A stretch of DNA of 64,000 nucleotides. It comes from an uncultured Clostridia bacterium (lineage in GTDB: Bacteria; Bacillota; Clostridia; TANB77; CAG-508). A model generated the notes under the pieces. It saw nothing but the letters and a program-made list of their open reading frames with translations. It did no database searches and was not told the DNA's origin. Below, in pieces: positions 10,151 to 19,345 of the stretch. Made by a program: the position numbers and the translations under genes. The stretch spans positions 1-64,000 of the forward strand of contig CANEDP010000001.1 in the NCBI GenBank assembly GCA_947426305.1, given 5' to 3'. How positions within the stretch are numbered: position 1 is the first letter of the stretch; each line of letters opens with the position of its first letter.

Positions 10151-11168
10151 TTAAAACAACCTCGTTATATCATTAAACGACACATACAAAGATAGCAAAA
10201 TCAAAAACGTAAACCCAATCGATTGTATCTTTAACTCCATTTCTTCACTCATTTTTTTCTTGCGAATTGCCTCAATGATTAATATCACAATTTTTCCACC
10301 ATCTAAAGCTGGAATAGGCAACAAATTCGTAACTCCAAGTGATAGTGAAACCACCGCTAGCAAATAAACAAAATCATGTATACCACTTGTTTGAACCACC
10401 ATTTCTGAGATTCCAACTGGTCCTGTCATTTGGTCAATTGACACATTTCCCGTTAATAGCATGATTAAGCCATCTTTCGTAGAATTCAAAAATTCTACCG
10501 TTTCCCAAAATCCATAATATACATTATTTTTAAAATTTCGCTGCGCCTGCTCTACTTCTACTCCCAAAACATATCGCGTTATTTCTCCGCACTTTAACCG
10601 CTGTTGGAGTGATTGAAAATTGCATATTTTCTCCATTTCTCTCAATCCACACCTGCAAAGTTTCGCCTTTTGAGTGAAACAAAACCGTATCAATATCCGA
10701 TTTGATTCTTGTCTTTTTGTCATTTATTTGAATAATTTTATCGCCTGCTTGCAAATTCATCTCTCTCGATGCATATTCTGGAATAATTTGTCTAACCATT
10801 GTAGAACTATTCGTCCCAGCCAAACTCATCAATAAAAAATACGCCACCAAGCCAAAAACAATATTTACAACTGCTCCAGCAACTACAATCGCAATTCTGT
10901 GAGATACTTTCGCTTCACTAAACGACCCTTTTTCCTCTACTTGCTCGGTTTCGCCTACCATATCCACATAACCACCAAATGGAATGGCTCGAATCGAATA
11001 TTTCGTTTCAACTCCTTGTTTTGAAAAAAGGTTAGGTCCAAAACCTAACGAAAATTCCCTTACCTTTACTTTGCAAAGTTTTGCTACTAAAAAATGTCCA
11101 CCCTCATGAATAAAAACTAAAAATCCCAACAAAAATATAACTTTTAATGCCCCAACAATAAAACCCAA
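10151..11168 (-). CDS. rseP: RIP metalloprotease RseP; one +1 frame change at CGG 10587-10589
   Basis: HEGGHFLVAKL, IPFGGYVDM, PDZ, then LLPIPALDGGKI in the +1 frame; length 1018 = 3n+1. Confidence 0.92.
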
Positions 11169-11177
11169 TTTGACCTC

Positions 11178-11995
11178 CTATAAAAACATTGTCAATAAAA
11201 AATAAGCAAATGGAGCAATAAACATGACACTATCAATTCTGTCTATCATTCCACCATGACCTGGAAACAATTCACTAAAATCTTTTACACCAAAATATCG
11301 CTTAATCACAGACGCCGAAAAATCGCCAATTTGACCAATCAAACTTAGGAATCCACTTAAAATTCCAATCGTCCAATAATCAATCTCTGTCTCAAAATAG
11401 TAGTTCATCACAAAAGCACAAATCAAAGAAAAACAAATCGCTCCAAACATTCCACCAATACAACCTTCTACCGTTTTATTGGGACTGACTTTACTAAATT
11501 TGTGTGTTCCAAAATTTCTGCCAACCCAATAAGCAAACACATCAGTTCCCCACGCTGCAATCAAAACAAACCAAATTAGAAATTTACCAGACAATTTCCC
11601 AGTTACACCATACAAAAGTGACAAAAATCCTAAAAATCCGAACCACATACAAAATCCCAATAAACGTAAACGCCGCATCTTTCAATGTGATTCTCATATC
11701 ACTAACAATAACACTTAAAAATAAAACAAACAGCAACATTGGCACACCCAAAGTAATAACTGTATTTAAAACCATCTCAGGAACCATATGCATAAATGCT
11801 ATCAAAATCGCTGTCAAATAGCCGAACCCAAGAAATGAATTTCACTTCTTTTTTTGCACAATTAGCATACTCATACATCGCAATCATCGCAATCATCGCA
11901 ATCACAATATCCACAACGTATTTATTTCCCAATACAATTAATAATATAACAAATGGCAAACCTACCAATGCAGTTATGATTCTTTTTAAATTCAT
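11178..11995 (-). CDS. cdsA: Phosphatidate cytidylyltransferase CdsA; two +1 frame changes at CGG 11822-11824 and 11638-11640
   Basis: Three frames join to give MNLKRIITALVGLPFVI...WVGYLTAILIAF...GILYVVGFLGFLSLLYG...KTVEGCIGGMFGA...PGHGGMIDRIDSVMF; length 818 = 3n+2. Confidence 0.92.
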
Positions 11996-12022
11996 AATTT
12001 ATTTTCCTTTTCTTTTTGGATT

Positions 12023-12728
12023 CTATTTTCCAAAATTTCTTTTTCGTTTTTGGTATGTAGCAATGACTTCGTCCAAATCTTTTTCGGAAAAATCTGGCCA
12101 ATATTTATCCATAAATAAAATTTCCGAATAGGTCGACTGCCACATCAAAAAACCGCTAAGGCGCATTTCACCACTTGTTCTGACAATTAAATCTGGATCT
12201 GGTTGACCGTATCGTATACAAATGGGTTGAAATTGTTTCTTCCGTTATTTGCTCTGATTTTAAATTTCCATTTTTTACTTCTTCCGAAATTTCCTTTATC
12301 GCTTTTATCATTTCAGCTCTACCACCATAATTTAAGGCAATATTAAAAATAATTCCCGTATTATTTTTCGTTCTTTCAATCGCAGATGAAATTCCCTCTT
12401 GCAATCCTTCTGATAAAACACTTACATCTCCTAACACTCGAATCACAATATTTTCGGTATCTGCTTCTTTGGTAAAATCGTTCAAATAATCTTGTAGTAA
12501 TTTCATTAAGGCATTTACTTCTTCCTCACTTCTTTTCCAGTTTTCGGTTGAAAAAGCATACACAGTCATATATTTGACACCAATTCGATTGGCATATCGA
12601 ACGATTTTTTTTAATGTCTCAGCACCTTGCTTATGCCCCAATTTAACTGGCAACATTTTGGATTTTGCCCATCTTCGATTTCCATCCATGATGAAACCAA
12701 TATGCTCAGGGAAATGATTATCATCCAT
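12023..12728 (-). CDS. uppS: Isoprenyl (undecaprenyl) diphosphate synthase UppS; one +1 frame change at CGG 12207-12209
   Basis: [14 protein letters not shown]...[11 protein letters not shown]...HLYTI then, in +1 frame, [40 protein letters not shown]...NFGK*; length 706 = 3n+1. Confidence 0.94.
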
Positions 12729-12775
12729 TTTTTGTTTTCCTTTCTGTTAGGCACAGTGCCCCGTGCCCCTACAAG

Positions 12776-13318
12776 CTAAATATTCATGATTTCTTTTTCT
12801 TTGTTTTCCAACATTTTATCAATTTCAGCAATATATTTGTCTGTCAACTTTTGAACATTTTCTTCAGACTTTGATTTTTCGTCCTCGGTAATATCGCCAT
12901 TTTTCAAATCAGCTTTAATTTTCTCCATTCCATCTCTACGAATATTTCGAACACTAACTTTTGATTCTTCTGCCACTTTTTTTATGTCTTTTACCAATTC
13001 TTTTCTTCTTTCCTCTGTCAACTCTGGAAAATTCAAACGAATTACTTTTCCATCATTGTTTGGATTTAAACCAATATCAGAAGCAAGAATTGCCTTTTCG
13101 ATATCTTTTAAAATATTCATATCCCAAGGTTGAATGACAATCATTCTTGCCTCTGGAACAGAAATTCCAGCAACTTGGGCTATCGGAGTGGCTACTCCGT
13201 AATATTCTACACTTACTTTATTTAATATAGCTGGATTCGCACGTCCAGCGCGTACTTCTGAAAAACTTTCTTGTAATTTATCTACTGTTTTTTGCATTTT
13301 TTCTTCTAACTCTTTCAT
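12776..13318 (-). CDS. frr: Ribosome recycling factor
   Basis: SEVRAGRANPAILNKVSVEYYG...RNIRRDG. Confidence 0.97.
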   Translation of the reverse strand: MKELEEKMQKTVDKLQESFSEVRAGRANPAILNKVSVEYYGVATPIAQVAGISVPEARMIVIQPWDMNILKDIEKAILASDIGLNPNNDGKVIRLNFPELTEERRKELVKDIKKVAEESKVSVRNIRRDGMEKIKADLKNGDITEDEKSKSEENVQKLTDKYIAEIDKMLENKEKEIMNI

Positions 13319-13439
13319 GATTATTTTCCTTTCCTATTTAAAAATTTACCTATTTTTCACATTTTCTTCATGTATTTTCCATGATTGTATGTATGTTTGG
13401 GCGAATCAATATGCTGTGTAGACCGCGCCCTTACATTAT

Positions 13440-14144
13440 TTATTTTACAATGGTTCCAATTTTTTCACCTTGCAATATTTTTACGATGTTTTCTGGTTGA
13501 CTGATGGCAAATACTTGTAATGGAATTTTGTTGTCTCTACAAAGTGCTGTCGCCGTTGTATCCATAATTCTCAAATCTTGATTTAAAATGTCCATATAAG
13601 ATATTTCATCGTATTTTTTGGCTGTTGGATCTGTTTTTGGATCAGCGGAATAAATTCCATCAATAGTTTTGGCAAGCAAAATTACTTCTGAATCAGTTTC
13701 AGCTGCTCGAAGTGCTGCTGCTGTATCGGTTGAGAAAAATGGATTTCCCGTTCCACAGGCAAAAATGACCACTCTTCCTTTTGATAAATGTTTTGCTGCT
13801 TTTCTTTTGATGTATGGTTCTGCAATTTGGCGCATTTCAATGGCTGTTTGCAAACGTGTATGAATATCTCTTGCTTCCAAGGCATCTTGCAAAGCTAAAC
13901 CATTCATTGCTGTAGCAAGCATTCCCATATAATCTGCTGTAGTTCGAATCATTTGGTGTCCATTTCGAGCACCTCGCCAGAAATTTCCACCACCAACAAC
14001 GATAGACATTTGAACTCCCATTTCTAAAGCAATTTTAATTTGGTCACAAATATTGTTCACAACATCTGGGTCAATTCCATGTCCCAACTCACCAGACATA
14101 GCTTCTCCACTTAACTTTAGTAATACTCTTTTATAGGCTAACAT
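13440..14144 (-). CDS. pyrH: UMP kinase
   Basis: [16 protein letters not shown]...[10 protein letters not shown]...[28 protein letters not shown]. Confidence 0.97.
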   Translation of the reverse strand: MLAYKRVLLKLSGEAMSGELGHGIDPDVVNNICDQIKIALEMGVQMSIVVGGGNFWRGARNGHQMIRTTADYMGMLATAMNGLALQDALEARDIHTRLQTAIEMRQIAEPYIKRKAAKHLSKGRVVIFACGTGNPFFSTDTAAALRAAETDSEVILLAKTIDGIYSADPKTDPTAKKYDEISYMDILNQDLRIMDTTATALCRDNKIPLQVFAISQPENIVKILQGEKIGTIVK

Positions 14145-14296
14145 ATTCCATTCTCCTTTTATTATATTTTATTCTATGTTATTGTATCACAAATCTTAAA
14201 TTTTTCCATACTTTTTTGAAATTTTTCACAATAAAATCACATTTTTGTTCTATTTTTCACTCCCTCGCATATATATTCTATAGAATGGAGGAAATT

Positions 14297-15292
14297 ATGC
14301 GATTTATTGTCATTTCAATTAAAAAATATTTTTTTACGGTCTTATTCCTAACTTTTACATTAAGCCTGATTCTCTTTTCTGCGTCCAATCTACAAGCCGC
14401 TCAAAATGGGCTCAAACTTTGGGCAAATTCTGTACTTCCAACACTTTTTCCTTTTTTCATAGCAACTGAATTATTATGCAAAACAAATTTCATTCAAATT
14501 TTAGGAAAATTCCTAAACAAATTTATGAAACCAGTTTTCAATGTTCCCGGAGAAAGTGCCATTGCCGTTATTATGGGAATTATTAGCGGTTATCCCGTTG
14601 GCGCCAAAGTCGTTTGTAATTTGTATGATAATAAAATTTGCTCAAAATCCGAAGCAGAAAGACTGATTGCTTTTACGAACAATTCTGGTCCAATTTTTAT
14701 TTTGGGTTCAGTTGGTGTGGCACTTTTGGGAAATGCAGAATTGGGAAAAATTCTTCTGATTTCGCACATTATAGCATCTTTGCTTGTGGGGCTTATTTTT
14801 CGCTTCTGGAAAAAAGACCAACTTGACCTTACATTTCGCAACTACCATTCTGAAAGCAAAGAATTAATTCGTGTTTCAAATTTAGGCGAAATTTTGGGAG
14901 ATGCCATAAAAAAATCCATTGCAACCATTTTATCGATTGGTGGATTCGTGGTTTTGTTTTCGGTTATTATATCGATTTTGTCAAGTCTGGAAATTTTGAC
15001 AGGAGTTGCTCACTTCCTTGCAAACTTCGGACTTCCATACGATATTGTATTAAGTATTTTAACTGGAATGATTGAAATGACAAACGGACTTCAGACAGCA
15101 AGTGTATGCTATAACAGTTTACCAGTTCCTTGTATTTTGACTTGTAGTTTTTTATTGGGATTTGGTGGATTTTCTGTGCTATTGCAAGTATTTTCGATTA
15201 TTGCAAAATCAAAAATTTCGATTAAACCATACCTATATGGAAAGATTTTGCAAGGTTTTCTAGCGGTAATTATAACATATATTTTGATTTAA
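14297..15292 (+). CDS. ylbJ: Sporulation integral membrane protein YlbJ-like (Gate/nucleoside-recognition domain)
   Basis: LWANSVLPTLFPFFIATELL...IMGIISGYPVGAKVV...TNNSGPIFILGSVG; RBS ggagga before ATG 14297. Confidence 0.85.
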   Translation: MRFIVISIKKYFFTVLFLTFTLSLILFSASNLQAAQNGLKLWANSVLPTLFPFFIATELLCKTNFIQILGKFLNKFMKPVFNVPGESAIAVIMGIISGYPVGAKVVCNLYDNKICSKSEAERLIAFTNNSGPIFILGSVGVALLGNAELGKILLISHIIASLLVGLIFRFWKKDQLDLTFRNYHSESKELIRVSNLGEILGDAIKKSIATILSIGGFVVLFSVIISILSSLEILTGVAHFLANFGLPYDIVLSILTGMIEMTNGLQTASVCYNSLPVPCILTCSFLLGFGGFSVLLQVFSIIAKSKISIKPYLYGKILQGFLAVIITYILI

Positions 15293-15322
15293 AAAGGAGT
15301 GAAACTCTGTTTCACTCCTTTT
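15292..15322. terminator. Bidirectional terminator between convergent genes
   Basis: aaaaggagtgaaactctgtttcactcctttt. Confidence 0.8.
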
Positions 15323-15332
15323 ATGTATTAAA

Positions 15333-17315
15333 TTATACTTCCATTTCGTCGTCTTCTACAACTCTACCATTTTCATCAACAGTTGCATTGATTGTTTTTT
15401 GTTCTCCATTACTTCTAGGTTTTGGTCCATCACTTTTAACTTTTGGCTCTGCAGTCAAAGTTTTGTCTGGGTTGATAAAAACTTGTTTTCCGTCTTTTGT
15501 CGTTAGAAGTTGAGAATGTAGTAAAACTTTACCATCCATCACTTTGCTTACAATTGCTTTGCTCATACCTGTAAATTCACATCCACCATAACTAATTGAT
15601 TCGCTTTTCATGCCTTCTTCAACTTTTTTCTTAGTTTCTTCTACATCTGATTTTTCTTGGCTTTGAGCATTTGTAGATTCAGTTTCAACTGATTTACCAG
15701 TATCTTCTTCAAATGTCATTTCTGTATAATCACTATTTTCTTGCGATTTTGCTGATTTCATAGCCTCAATTATGCTTGAAATTGTTTTGTGTGTACCTTC
15801 TGGATTTTTAGCATCTCCAACTCTTTGAACATCTTTTTCTTTATTTTCTACATTGTCTTTTTCAGAATCATTTTCCTTTTGTTCATCAATTTCTTCTTCA
15901 TAGTCTAATTCTTCTGAAATTTGCAAAAATCTCAACATTTTTTCTCTCCAAGGCAATTGCTCTGTTGACACTCCTTTATTTCCAATTCTACTAAATACAT
16001 ATTTAAATGGTTTTCCAATAGGACCATTTTTTATTGCATTCCATATTTGCGCTAGTTTTCTTCCTATTGCACCAAAGACTCCTTTAGCCATTTTTTTCAA
16101 ACGATTTTCTTTTGGTCCAGCTACTAATGAAGTAGAAGTTCCTGCTTGTGATTCATCTATTTTGGACTCTTCTTTTGATTCTTCAGCTTTAGATGACTCA
16201 TTTCTTGATTGGTCGTCTTTTTGTGATTGGTCTTTTGTTGACTCACTTTTTGATGAATCTGTATTTTGCTTTGAATTTTCTTTTCCTTCATTTTCTAATT
16301 CACTTATTTTTGCAACAATTTCGCTATATTTTGATGCTTCGATTGCTTCCAATTCGTAAGAGCCCTCATCTTTATACATTCTTCTCTTCTCTGCACATTC
16401 TTTTAATTCTTCTTGTAGTTTTGCTATTTTTTGTCTTTTTTCTTCTTCACGTCTTGCTTTTTGTTCTCTTTCTTCTCTTGCTCTTATTGGTTTTTGCAAT
16501 TCACTTATTTTTGCAACAATTTCGCTATATTTTGATGCTTCGATTGCTTCCAATTCGTAAGAGCCCTCATCTTTATACATTCTTCTCTTCTCTGCACATT
16601 CTTTTAATTCTTCTTGTAGTTTTGCTATTTTTTCTTTTATTTTAGGCAATCTTTGTAGCTCTTGCAAGTCACTTATTTTTTCAACCAACTTACTGTATTT
16701 TGATGCTTCAATTGCTTCTAATTCATAAGAACCTTCAGCTTTATATATTTTTCTCTTCTCTGCAGACTTTTTTAATTCCTCTTTTAATTTTGCTATTTCC
16801 TCCGTATCAACTACCACTTTTCTATCTTTTTTAGATTGTTGATTTTTGTTATCTGATTTCTTATCCTTTTTTTCATTTTTCGATTGACCTTGAGATTTTT
16901 CATTTTTAGGATTTGAATCTGTTTTGGACTTATCAGATGGCTTTTCTGTTTTCGGCTTCTCGCTTTTTTCGCCAGTTTCCTCTTTTTCTGTCTTTTTATC
17001 AGGTTTCGTTTTGGATTGTTCTTGATTTTTCTTACTGTATATTTTCCTCATCAATTTTTTTATTTCATCTAATCTTGCTTTCTCCGCGTCAGTTCGTTCT
17101 CCTTTAGGTTTTTCTAATATGTGATTTTTTTCCGATTTTAATAAATCAAGTCTTTCATTATCTGCCCTTTCCTCCATTACACTAAGCAATTCTTTTATTT
17201 GGTCATTTACCTCTTTTAGCTTTTTGGGATCACTTTCTTTCAATTGCACCTTTAATTCCTCTAATCTTGCTTTCATTTCTTCCGCACTTAATTTCATTAG
17301 TTCCTCTCTACTCAT
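15333..17315 (-). CDS. Large charged coiled-coil protein with tandem repeats
   Basis: 660 aa, three copies of KLKEELK..AEKR..YK.EGSYELEAIEASKYS..V.KIS.LQ, Lys/Glu/Ser-rich linkers. Confidence 0.75.
   Translation of the reverse strand: MSREELMKLSAEEMKARLEELKVQLKESDPKKLKEVNDQIKELLSVMEERADNERLDLLKSEKNHILEKPKGERTDAEKARLDEIKKLMRKIYSKKNQEQSKTKPDKKTEKEETGEKSEKPKTEKPSDKSKTDSNPKNEKSQGQSKNEKKDKKSDNKNQQSKKDRKVVVDTEEIAKLKEELKKSAEKRKIYKAEGSYELEAIEASKYSKLVEKISDLQELQRLPKIKEKIAKLQEELKECAEKRRMYKDEGSYELEAIEASKYSEIVAKISELQKPIRAREEREQKARREEEKRQKIAKLQEELKECAEKRRMYKDEGSYELEAIEASKYSEIVAKISELENEGKENSKQNTDSSKSESTKDQSQKDDQSRNESSKAEESKEESKIDESQAGTSTSLVAGPKENRLKKMAKGVFGAIGRKLAQIWNAIKNGPIGKPFKYVFSRIGNKGVSTEQLPWREKMLRFLQISEELDYEEEIDEQKENDSEKDNVENKEKDVQRVGDAKNPEGTHKTISSIIEAMKSAKSQENSDYTEMTFEEDTGKSVETESTNAQSQEKSDVEETKKKVEEGMKSESISYGGCEFTGMSKAIVSKVMDGKVLLHSQLLTTKDGKQVFINPDKTLTAEPKVKSDGPKPRSNGEQKTINATVDENGRVVEDDEMEV
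16300..16640 (-). repeat. Near-identical direct repeats inside the coiled-coil gene
   Basis: cacttatttttgcaacaatttcgctatattttgatgcttcgattgcttccaattcgtaagagccctcatctttatacattc... occurs twice about 200 bp apart; a diverged third copy near 16665-16800. Confidence 0.9.
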
Positions 17316-17479
17316 AAAAAATATCTCCTTTCGATTTACGCAATTTATCCTATTGTATCATCTTATTATATTTATTATAACACAAAAAAAATCAAATTGC
17401 AAGACTTTATGTAAATTTTTTACAATTTTTTTGTATTTTTTGTCAAAAATTCGTCTTTCATTTGATTTTTTTACTTATT

Positions 17480-18106
17480 TTACTTATTTTTTACGTGTAT
17501 CCAAGTACATTCCATTAGCAATACGACAACTAACATTATGATCACAATCCACGAAATAATTGGCTTAAACGCAATACTTACTAGCAGGATAAATCCAAAC
17601 ATAACAAAAGTATACCCCATTAATCTTCTTGTTTTTCGATATAACTTTTCGTTTTTGGGCATAGGATGCATTTTTCCTTTCATATCTTCATAACTCATTT
17701 TCGGCATATAATTTCCAATTATCATATACAAAATTCCTAAAACTAAAAGAATGCTTTTTCGTACATCAACTGTACTTCCTAATGGAATTTCAATTGTAAT
17801 CACCGAAATAACAACACTTAAAATAGGAATAATCCACTGAATAATCACAACAAATTTCGGTTTTTTTCCTTTTTTGTCTCCATTTATATCACTAATGATA
17901 CAGCAAAAAGCTTGTAAAACTGCCATTAATGCTGGTAAACCAAACAAAGCAAAATTTTTCGATGCAAATCCATTTGGCTCATTATTCATATTAAAATGAA
18001 TTGGCATAATTTCTGGCAACCTTTCATAAAAAATAACACCAAATAAAATTGGTAGTAAGCATACTATGCAAGTAATAATTAATGTTTTCCAATCAATCTT
18101 TTTCAT
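17480..18106 (-). CDS. SdpI/DUF1648 family membrane protein
   Basis: LPEIMPIHFNMNNEPNGFASK, multiple TMs; downstream of ArsR-like gene. Confidence 0.85.
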   Translation of the reverse strand: MKKIDWKTLIITCIVCLLPILFGVIFYERLPEIMPIHFNMNNEPNGFASKNFALFGLPALMAVLQAFCCIISDINGDKKGKKPKFVVIIQWIIPILSVVISVITIEIPLGSTVDVRKSILLVLGILYMIIGNYMPKMSYEDMKGKMHPMPKNEKLYRKTRRLMGYTFVMFGFILLVSIAFKPIISWIVIIMLVVVLLMECTWIHVKNK

Positions 18107-18371
18107 TTTTTTTACCTCCTAATCCATAAATCCAAGTAAGTACATCTTCGAATACTGATGTATTTAACTCATAGTAAATAAAATTCTTGTATTTAGTTTC
18201 TGAAATTAAATCCGCTTTTTTGAGTTGTGATAAATGATAGGAAACAGTTGCATTGGTTAGATTAAACTTTTCTGCAATTTCACCAGCGGACTTTTTTTCT
18301 TGTTTTAGCATTTCCAATATGTCTCTTCTTACCGGATCTGATATTGCTTTTAGCGTTTCTGACATTCCCAT
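18093..18371 (-). CDS. ArsR/SdpR-family autorepressor
   Basis: LKAISDPVRRDILEMLKQEKKSAGEIAEKFNLTNATVSYHLSQLKKADLI. Confidence 0.9.
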   Translation of the reverse strand: MGMSETLKAISDPVRRDILEMLKQEKKSAGEIAEKFNLTNATVSYHLSQLKKADLISETKYKNFIYYELNTSVFEDVLTWIYGLGGKKNEKD

Positions 18372-18482
18372 ATGAATCTCTCCTTTCTTATCTATTTAGA
18401 AACATCTCTAAATAGATTATACCATCTTTATTTTTGTCTGTCAATAGCTATTTTGATTTTTTTCTAAATAGATGACAAAAAA

Positions 18483-18511
18483 TAACACGAAACCAAATCG
18501 GTTTCGTGTTA
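18483..18511. terminator. Hairpin between convergent/adjacent units
   Basis: taacacgaaaccaaatcggtttcgtgtta. Confidence 0.6.
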
Positions 18512-18520
18512 TACATTATT

Positions 18521-19327
18521 CTATTTCATGTTAATATCTAACTTTTTCATTTTAATATAGAAAACCACTGATACAACTGCTGTTATTCCTAATACTACTA
18601 AAAGAACTCTAGTTGCTCCTGTTTTAGGTAAAATTCCTGTTTTTACAGAATCTGGTTGAGTTGAACTATTGCTCGTTGTTGCTACAATTGTTGAATTTGT
18701 GCTTGGATTGGTTGGAGCTTTATTTTGATTTGTTGCTCCAGCATTTGTATTGGTGTTAGTATTTGTATTATTGGTTGGCTTAATAACTGTTCCTGGATTC
18801 GTGTTTGTATTGGTATTGGTATTCGTATTTGTGTTAACTGTATTATTGGCTGGAGTTACTGGCGTTTTAACTGTAATTGTTTTTGTCATATCAGCTACAG
18901 GAATATCGCCTGTTGCAATTCCACCTGAAGCTGTAATGTTCTTTAAAGTAATCGTAGGGTTTTTAGCACTTTGTTCTTTTACTTTAAAATTAATTGTAAG
19001 AACTGTTTCTGGTGTTGTCACTAATGCATTTCTTGACATAATTAATTTTTTACTTGTTTCGCTATAAGCTGGTGTTTCCCAACCATTTTGACCTTGCATA
19101 CTTACATAAGTTAAACTGTTTGTATCATATTCTAATGTTGCTATCAAAGCAATAATTCCATCTGCTGCATCAATATTAGTTAGCTTAACATCTACAGTTA
19201 CATCATCACCTGGTTTATACTCATTTTTTGTGCTATCTAAACTCATACTACATGAAAATGCATATGCACTTAATGTAACACACATTATACTTAATAAAAT
19301 CAAACTTATCTTTACTATCTTTTTCAT
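18521..19327 (-). CDS. Cohesin-domain protein with LPKTG-like C-terminal wall anchor
   Basis: Signal peptide; cohesin-like EYKPGDDVTVDVKLTNIDAADGIIALIATLEYDTNSL; Asn/Thr linker; ILPKTGATRVLLVVLGITAVV. Confidence 0.8.
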   Translation of the reverse strand: MKKIVKISLILLSIMCVTLSAYAFSCSMSLDSTKNEYKPGDDVTVDVKLTNIDAADGIIALIATLEYDTNSLTYVSMQGQNGWETPAYSETSKKLIMSRNALVTTPETVLTINFKVKEQSAKNPTITLKNITASGGIATGDIPVADMTKTITVKTPVTPANNTVNTNTNTNTNTNTNPGTVIKPTNNTNTNTNTNAGATNQNKAPTNPSTNSTIVATTSNSSTQPDSVKTGILPKTGATRVLLVVLGITAVVSVVFYIKMKKLDINMK

Positions 19328-19345
19328 AATTTCTCCCTTTGTTTT

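Noticed and set aside
10151-12728. Explaining rseP/cdsA/uppS disruptions as random sequencing errors or pseudogenes
   Set aside because: All breaks share the same codon (CGG), direction (+1) and resumed GGN codon; sites are not in homopolymer runs, and the same pattern recurs 24-38 kb away in unrelated genes. Read-level confirmation is still needed.
16193-16645. Leu/Phe-rich + strand ORF
   Set aside because: Antisense shadow of the Glu/Lys-rich repeat gene; no RBS and mirrors its repeats.
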